Source: Actinocatenispora sera (GTDB taxonomy: Bacteria; Actinomycetota; Actinomycetes; Mycobacteriales; Micromonosporaceae). From it: a stretch of 64,000 nt of DNA. Each line of letters begins with the position of its first letter. Position 1 is the stretch's first letter. The notes under the pieces are model-generated. The model had not been told where the DNA came from. It was given only the letters and a program-made list of their open reading frames with translations, and did not search any database. The stretch lies in NCBI RefSeq assembly GCF_018324685.1, contig NZ_AP023354.1:6034426-6098425 (forward strand), read 5' to 3'. This document shows positions 59,329-64,000 of the stretch, one piece after another. The position numbers and the translations under genes were made by a program.

Positions 59329-59990
59329 TCAGGCGGGATCGACGACGCGGCGGACGATCCAGGCGTGCTTGCCGACCTGGCGGAGTCGCTCGAACCCCAG
59401 CTGTTCCAGCAACTCGACCGTGCCGGAGAACAGGAACCGGCCCGGAGCCACCCGATCCGCGGTGGTCTCCGAGATCGCCTCCACGACGCCGCCGCCGGCG
59501 GCGGCGATCTGGTCCAGCGCACCGGTCACCGCAGCCCGCGCGATGCCCTGACCGCGATGCCGCTTGTCGACGAACACGCACGTGATGCGCCAGTCCGGCC
59601 GGACCGGCGGATCCTTCTCGTACGCCAGCCGGTTCTTGATCCGGGGCAGTTCCTCGGGGCTGCCCCACTGGCACCAGCCCTGCGCCAGGCCGTCCGCGTC
59701 CAGTACGAGGGCCGCGTGCGCCCGGCCGGTGCGTACCCGGTCCTGCTTGGCGGTGCGGAAGTCCAGGCCGGGCTCGGTGCGCTCCGGGTGGAACCCGATG
59801 CACCAGCAGCCACCGTAGATGCCGTTGTTGCGCTCGACCAGCTCGGCGAACTGGTCCCACGTGTCGACGTCCAGCGACGCCGCGCAGGACCGCGCCGGAC
59901 AGGTTGGCGCCGACGAACCGGGCACCACGAAGATCGGTGTGGACGAACCGCGCCCCGTGCAGATCGTCCGGCTGCCCGAAGCTCGCCATG
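59329..59990 (-). pseudogene. Pentapeptide-start/GNAT acetyltransferase, frame broken
   Basis: From ATG 59990, preceded by a strong AAGGAG site, come MASFGQPDDLHGARFVHTDL, RGARFVGANLSGAVLRG, a short pentapeptide-repeat segment. The rest lies one frame over: SLDVDTWDQFAELVERNNGI, YGGCWCIGFHPE, acetyl-CoA loop VDKRHRGQGIARAAVTGAL, ending IVRRVVDPA. The GNAT part has no start codon of its own. Either one base is missing near 59890, giving a 220-residue fusion, or two genes recombined and lost function. Unshifted translation would run on far into antisense. Confidence 0.6.
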
Positions 59991-60195
59991 GATGCTCCTT
60001 CGCCGGGTGGGGTCGACGCCACCAGGCCCGTGACATCGGCCGGAAGCAGCGATCGTACGGCATGGGGCCCGCCCCGGCGGCCCCGCCGCACCGGGCCGGG
60101 CAGCCGTGGGGCTCAGCATCGCCCGGCGGCGGGTCGGGCACCCCGCGGCGAACGGGGCGCGCCGAGGTCGAGGACGGCGGGCAGATCGCGGGTTT

Positions 60196-60239
60196 GGCCC
60201 GTACCGGGGGATCGCCGCGGCGATCCCCCGGTACGGGCC
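60196..60239. repeat. 44-bp perfect palindrome
   Basis: Two 22-base arms meet without a loop at 60217/60218; the left arm starts GGCCCGTACCGG and the right ends CCGGTACGGGCC. It lies 49 bp before the methyltransferase gene, between it and the leftward acetyltransferase. It could extrude as a cruciform, fold as an RNA hairpin in the methyltransferase leader, or serve as a terminator. Confidence 0.95.
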
Positions 60240-60288
60240 GGCTGGCGTAGCGTCGGTCTCGCGCAGGCGAGGAGGGCAGGTCCGATCA

Positions 60289-60942
60289 ATGAACGATGCC
60301 GTCGATTCGACCGAGGGTGATGACCCCACCGCCCGGCAGCGGCGGGTGTGGGACGCCGGCGCCGCGCACTACGACCGGCAGATGGCCTTCTTCGAGAAGA
60401 TCTGGTTCGGCGGTGGTCGCGGGTGGGTCGGCGAACGCGCCCGCGGCCGGGTGCTGGAAATCGCCCCCGGTACCGGCCGCAATCTGCCGTACTACCGGGC
60501 CGACGTGACGCTGACCGGGGTGGAGCTGAGCCCGGCGATGCTCGCCATCGCCCGCCGCCGCGCCGCCGACCTCGGCCTCGACGCCGACCTGCGGGAGGGC
60601 GACGCCGAACACCTGCCGCTGCCGGACGCGTCGTTCGACACGGTGGTGTGCGCGCTGGCGTTGTGCTCGATCCCCGACCCGGCTGCCGCGATCGGCGAGA
60701 TGCGCCGGGTGCTGGTACCGGGTGGGCGACTGCTGCTGGTCGACCACGTGGTCAGCACCTGGCCGCCGATCCGCGCCGCCCAGTGGCTGCTGGAGCGCTG
60801 GACGATTCGCAGCGCCGGCGAGTACTTCACCCGCCGGCAGCTGCCGCTGGTCGAGGCCGCCGGGTTCGAGATCGTGGCGGTGGAGCGGCTCAAGGCCGGC
60901 AGCATCGAACGCGTCCACGCCAGCAAACCGGGGCCGGCCTGA
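60289..60942 (+). CDS. Class I SAM-dependent methyltransferase
   Basis: 217 residues. SAM motif I VLEIAPGTGRNLPYY near residue 55, motif II TGVELSPAMLAIARRRAADL, motif post-II DASFDTVVCALALCSIPDPA, motif III RVLVPGGRLLLVDHV. The C-terminal part (RAAQWLLERWTIRSAGEYFT, RRQLPLVEAAGFEI) resembles small-molecule or phospholipid methyltransferases of the UbiE/Pmt group. ATG 60289 follows GGAGGGCAGG. Acceptor unknown. A 44-bp palindrome precedes it. Confidence 0.85.
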   Translation: MNDAVDSTEGDDPTARQRRVWDAGAAHYDRQMAFFEKIWFGGGRGWVGERARGRVLEIAPGTGRNLPYYRADVTLTGVELSPAMLAIARRRAADLGLDADLREGDAEHLPLPDASFDTVVCALALCSIPDPAAAIGEMRRVLVPGGRLLLVDHVVSTWPPIRAAQWLLERWTIRSAGEYFTRRQLPLVEAAGFEIVAVERLKAGSIERVHASKPGPA

Positions 60943-61089
60943 GCGGGCGCGCTGCCGCTCTCGTCCGCGCTTCGCGGGCGAAAAGCCGGATATCACCGGT
61001 TAGTGCGAGCCCGGCGCCGATGGCCGCGCCACCGGTACCACCGGACTTACGCTGGGCCCGCCCCCGGTGACCAGCCGGAAGAGGTCCGC

Positions 61090-62508
61090 ATGCCCGGTAC
61101 GAACAGCGCGCTTCGCGCTCGGTTGCTCGGCGTCCTGCTGTGCCTGTGCCTCTCGGCCGGCGCCGCGACGGCGACCCGGGCGGGGGCGACTCCCGGTACT
61201 GCGCGGTCGCCGGCCGCCATGGCCGGCGGGTCGGTGTCCGACGATCCGGCGAGCTGGACGCCCGACGTGCTCGACGGCTCGGTGTACCAGGTGATCCAGG
61301 TCGGTGGGCTGATGTACGCCGCCGGGTCGTTCACCGCCGAGCGCGAGGCCGGCTCCGACCAGGTACGGCGGGTCGGGTCGCTGTTCGCGTTCGACGCCCG
61401 TACCGGTGCGATCGACACCTGGTTCCGGCCCCGGCTGGACGGGCCGGTCACCGCGCTCGTCGCCGCGCCGGACGGCCGGTCGCTGTACGTGGCGGGATCG
61501 TTCCGGGGCGGCGGGTCGGCCCGCGGGCCGTACCTCGCGCGGGTGGACGCCGGTACCGGCGCCGCCTGGCCCGGCTTCTCGCCGGCGACGCTGGACGGGC
61601 CGGTCGCCCGGCTCGTGCTGGCCGGCGGCCGGCTGATCGCGGGCGGCTCGTTCCAGACCGTCGAGGGCCGGCCGCGACCGGCGTTGGCCTCGTTCGACCC
61701 GGCCAGCGGCCGGGCCACCGACGATGTCGACCTGCGGTTGGCGGTGCCGCGGCACACCGCCAGCGGCGCCAGCTCGCCGATCAAGGTCACCGCGCTCGCC
61801 GTGACGCCCGACCAACGCAGGCTGATCTTCGGTGGTGACTTCGACCGCGTCGCCGGCAAGGCCCGCTACCAGCTCGCCGTCGCCGACCTGGGCACGGACG
61901 GCGCCCGGCTCGACCCGTGGTCCACCACCCGCTACCAGCCACAGTGCTCCGACCACTTCCCCACCTACGTCCGCGGCATCGCGGTGGCACCGGCCGGCGG
62001 CTGGTTCGTGGTGGCGGCGACCGGTGGCGGCCGGGTCGGCAAGCTGTGCGACGCGGTCGCCCGGTTCGAGCTCGCCGGGAACGGCGACCCGACCTGGGTC
62101 AACTGGACCGGCGGCGACACGCTGCTGTCGGCGGCCATCACCGACGCCGCGGTCTATGTCGGCGGGCACCAGCGGTGGCTGGACAACCCGAAGGGCAACA
62201 ACAGCGCCGGCCCCGGCGCGGTGTCTCGGCCCGGCATCGGCGCGGTGGCCATCTCGGACGGGCGCGCGCTGGCCTGGAACCCCCGCAAGGACCGCGGGAT
62301 CGGCGTGTTCTGCATCCTCGCCACCGACGCCGGGTTGTGGATCACCAGCGACACCACACACGTGCACGGCGAGTACCACGCCCGGATCGCGTTCTTCCCG
62401 GCCCGAAGCGGCCGGGCCGCGACTCAGCCGGACCCGGCCGGGGCGACTTCGGCCGGGACGGATGCGGCGGGGCCGGACGTGACCCGGTCGCGCGTGGCGC
62501 GCCGGTAG
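61090..62508 (+). CDS. Secreted beta-propeller (delta-60 repeat-like) protein
   Basis: 472 residues with signal peptide LRARLLGVLLCLCLSAGAAT. Repeated blades have the pattern VYQVIQVGGLMYAAGSF, VTALVAAPDGRSLYVAGSF, VARLVLAGGRLIAGGSF, VTALAVTPDQRRLIFGGDF, VRGIAVAPAGGWFVVAATGG, at roughly 50-60-residue spacing, as in DUF5122/delta-60 proteins. Probably an extracellular binding or structural protein. ATG 61090 follows AGAGG. The last 85 bases overlap the convergent GlxA-type gene, and the Ala/Thr-rich tail may be dispensable. Confidence 0.8.
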   Translation: MPGTNSALRARLLGVLLCLCLSAGAATATRAGATPGTARSPAAMAGGSVSDDPASWTPDVLDGSVYQVIQVGGLMYAAGSFTAEREAGSDQVRRVGSLFAFDARTGAIDTWFRPRLDGPVTALVAAPDGRSLYVAGSFRGGGSARGPYLARVDAGTGAAWPGFSPATLDGPVARLVLAGGRLIAGGSFQTVEGRPRPALASFDPASGRATDDVDLRLAVPRHTASGASSPIKVTALAVTPDQRRLIFGGDFDRVAGKARYQLAVADLGTDGARLDPWSTTRYQPQCSDHFPTYVRGIAVAPAGGWFVVAATGGGRVGKLCDAVARFELAGNGDPTWVNWTGGDTLLSAAITDAAVYVGGHQRWLDNPKGNNSAGPGAVSRPGIGAVAISDGRALAWNPRKDRGIGVFCILATDAGLWITSDTTHVHGEYHARIAFFPARSGRAATQPDPAGATSAGTDAAGPDVTRSRVARR

Positions 62509-63422
62509 GCCCCGGGGGTGGTGCCGACGTGCGCGTGGAACCGCCGGCGCAGGTTGACGGCCGAGCGCAGGCCGACCCGGGCCGCCACCGCCTCGATCGG
62601 CAGATCGGTACCGGTCAGCAGCGCGCGAGCGCGCGCCAGCCGCCGTGCCAGCAGCCAGGCGCCGGGGCTGGTGTCGAGCTCGTCGGCGAACCGGCGGGCC
62701 AGCGTGCGGGCGGAGACGTGCATCTCGGCGGCCAGATCGTCGACCGACAGGTCGGTACCCAGCCGCGCCTCGGCCCAGGCCAGTACTTCGCCGAGGGTGG
62801 CCGGGCCCTGCTCCCGAGGCCCCGCGGCGCGGCCCGGTGCCGGCTCGGGTTGCCCGGGCGGCAGCACCATGTCCCGGGCGAGCGCGGCGGCGTACCCGGC
62901 GCCGTGGTCGTGACCGACGAGATGCAGGAGCATCTCCAGGCCTGCGCCCGCGCCGCCGCTGGTGGCCACGTCGCCGTGGTCGATGAAGCGGGCGTCCGGC
63001 ACGACCCGGATCTGCGGGTACCGGCGCTGCAACTGCTCGGCCCGGTCCGGATGGCTGGTGGCCGACCGGCCGTCCAGCAGGCCGGTGGCGGCCAGCACGA
63101 ACACCCCCGAACACATCGTGACCAGCCGGGCGCCGCGGGCGTGCGCGCGCCGCAGCGCGTCCAGTACCGTCGGCGACGGGGTGGTGGCCACCGGCAGCCA
63201 GCCGGGCACGAGCACGGTGTCCGCCGCCGCCAGCGCCGACACGCCATCCGGTACCGACATCGCGTAGCCGGCCGAGGTCTGCACCGGCCCGGGCCGCGGC
63301 GTGCACACGGTGAACTCGTAGCGCGCCGGCACGCCCCGGCGTGGCGTGCCGAACACCTCGACCGCGCAGCCCAGCTCGAACGTCGACTGCACCCCACGCA
63401 CCAGCGCCACCACACGATGCAT
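62424..63422 (-). CDS. GlxA-type AraC regulator with DJ-1/PfpI domain
   Basis: 332 residues. The N-terminal class I glutamine amidotransferase-like domain has the nucleophile elbow LVTMCSGVFVLAATGLLDGR and ATSGGAGAGLEMLLHLVG; the C-terminal pair of AraC helices is DLSVDDLAAEMHVSARTLAR, RFADELDTSPGAWLLARRLA, RVGLRSAVNLRRRFHAHVG, TTPGAYRR. The ATG at 63422 follows TACTTT, a likely -10, so the message may be leaderless. It is divergent from the cupin gene (71 bp), which it may regulate. Confidence 0.88.
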   Translation of the reverse strand: MHRVVALVRGVQSTFELGCAVEVFGTPRRGVPARYEFTVCTPRPGPVQTSAGYAMSVPDGVSALAAADTVLVPGWLPVATTPSPTVLDALRRAHARGARLVTMCSGVFVLAATGLLDGRSATSHPDRAEQLQRRYPQIRVVPDARFIDHGDVATSGGAGAGLEMLLHLVGHDHGAGYAAALARDMVLPPGQPEPAPGRAAGPREQGPATLGEVLAWAEARLGTDLSVDDLAAEMHVSARTLARRFADELDTSPGAWLLARRLARARALLTGTDLPIEAVAARVGLRSAVNLRRRFHAHVGTTPGAYRRATRDRVTSGPAASVPAEVAPAGSG

Positions 63423-63492
63423 GGCAGAAAAGTACCCCAGGGTGTCGGGCCGGGTGCTGTCCACGGAGCGTCACCGACGGCACCGTGGAGCC

Positions 63493-63861
63493 ATGCCGTC
63501 GGAGAATGCACCGCTCGAGAACAGTCCGCACCCCGAGATCCTGGCCCAGCCGGGCTACACCGCCGTGCACGCCGACCGGACCGCGGACCGCGAGCTGTTC
63601 CCCGGTATCCGGCTGCGCACCCTGTGGACCGGGCCGACCGGCGCGCAGGCGCACCTGCTGGAGATGGCGCCCGGTACCTCGTGGCCGCACCGCGACGTGC
63701 ACGAACCCGGCCCGGAGGAGGTGTACGTGGTCGCCGGCACCTTCCACGACGGCGCCACCGACCACCCGGCCGGTACCTTCCTGCACGCGCCGGCGGGAAG
63801 CTGGCACGTGCCCGCCACCACCACCGGCTGCACGCTGTTCCTGTTCTATCCGGAAGGCTGA
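63493..63861 (+). CDS. Cupin-domain protein
   Basis: 122 residues, single cupin barrel of the ChrR/anti-sigma-like type: RLRTLWTGPTGAQAHLLEMA, PGTSWPHRDVHEPGPEEVYV, VAGTFHDGATDHPAGTFLHA, PAGSWHVPATTTGCTLFLF. The His/Glu set HRDVHEPGPEE and the later SWHVP are those expected for one bound metal. ATG 63493 has GGAG very close. It is divergent from the GlxA-type regulator. Its stop lies inside a 21-bp duplication. Confidence 0.85.
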   Translation: MPSENAPLENSPHPEILAQPGYTAVHADRTADRELFPGIRLRTLWTGPTGAQAHLLEMAPGTSWPHRDVHEPGPEEVYVVAGTFHDGATDHPAGTFLHAPAGSWHVPATTTGCTLFLFYPEG

Positions 63862-63884
63862 CGCTGCTATCCGGAAGGCTGACG
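63846..63884. repeat. 21-bp duplication spanning the cupin stop
   Basis: CTATCCGGAAGGCTGACG occurs at 63846-63863 and 63867-63884 with a 21-bp period; the first includes the stop codon. A diverged third trace (CATCCGGATGGCCGAC) follows near 63906. Confidence 0.8.
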
Positions 63885-63948
63885 CGCGCCGACCGCCTGG
63901 GCTTCCATCCGGATGGCCGACCCGCGCCGCGCGACCGGGGCTCGCGGC

Positions 63949-64000
63949 TCAGAACGCCGGGAACGCACCGCCGGAGGGGTGGAACGGGTCCCGATCGGCC
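63949..64000 (-). CDS. C-terminal end of a leftward gene, cut by window
   Basis: Reading leftward from 63999, the frame gives ADRDPFHPSGGAFPAF and a TGA stop at 63951-63949. The composition and codon use look like a natural protein end, and the gene would continue beyond the window. Too short to identify. Confidence 0.35.
   Translation of the reverse strand, partial: ADRDPFHPSGGAFPAF

Noticed and set aside
58199-60091. 630-residue leftward frame continuing from the pentapeptide start through arsM antisense
   Set aside because: Only the first 40 residues are protein-like; the rest is antisense to arsM and in a different frame from the acetyltransferase.

Overview
The window is very GC-rich (about 70 % or more, strong G/C bias at third codon positions). 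It carries LuxR-type LAL regulators, mycothiol-linked and deazaflavin-type enzymes, a 6C-like RNA and a sugar importer with no ATPase of its own. This points to the chromosome of a filamentous actinomycete, most simply a member of Micromonosporaceae or a relative; the genus cannot be fixed from the sequence. No tRNA, rRNA, CRISPR array, insertion sequence or prophage was seen.

Region by region: (1) 1-11.4 kb: a YjbR-type fragment, a divergent azoreductase/MarR pair with paired operators, then three overlapping LAL regulators and a PAS-LuxR regulator on the minus strand. (2) 11.4-18 kb: remnants of FecCD siderophore permeases, a creatininase-family pair, a CHAD protein with an internal tandem repeat, a CysRS-like protein, a Ddn-type oxidoreductase and several intergenic tandem-repeat arrays. 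(3) 18-25.2 kb: a redox module of 7Fe ferredoxin, DUF2249/cupin proteins, hemerythrin, FAD reductase and two regulators sharing a cysteine signature, followed by a NarL-type two-component system. (4) 25.3-32.1 kb: an ion-transport pair, a TetR-flanked polysaccharide-type ABC exporter, an ECF sigma factor and a mycothiol-type enzyme.

(5) 32.2-51.1 kb is the most distinctive part. A run of thirteen genes, nearly all overlapping by 1-4 bases, reads leftward from lacI: ribokinase, RbsD, an ADP-ribosylglycohydrolase-family protein with an added carbohydrate-binding-like domain, a CUT1 sugar importer, a sulfatase, two secreted GH49-like beta-helix hydrolases, an SGNH esterase, a third GH49-like hydrolase and a second sulfatase. 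A divergent Tat-exported beta-helix protein and lacI share palindromic operators. I read this as a locus for breaking down a sulfated, probably esterified glycan outside the cell, importing fragments and funnelling a ribose-like sugar inward. The substrate is unknown.

(6) 51.2-64 kb: a nitroreductase, a 6C-like RNA, TetR and SDR genes, a PaaX-type regulator, a MarR/quinone-oxidoreductase pair, an arsenic module (arsR, a previously unlisted 47-residue Cys-rich ORF, arsM), a methyltransferase preceded by a 44-bp perfect palindrome, a secreted propeller protein, a GlxA-type regulator and a cupin. Several genes appear broken by single-base indels (near 12196, 40014, 40843, 53847 and 59890). These may be real decay or assembly errors.
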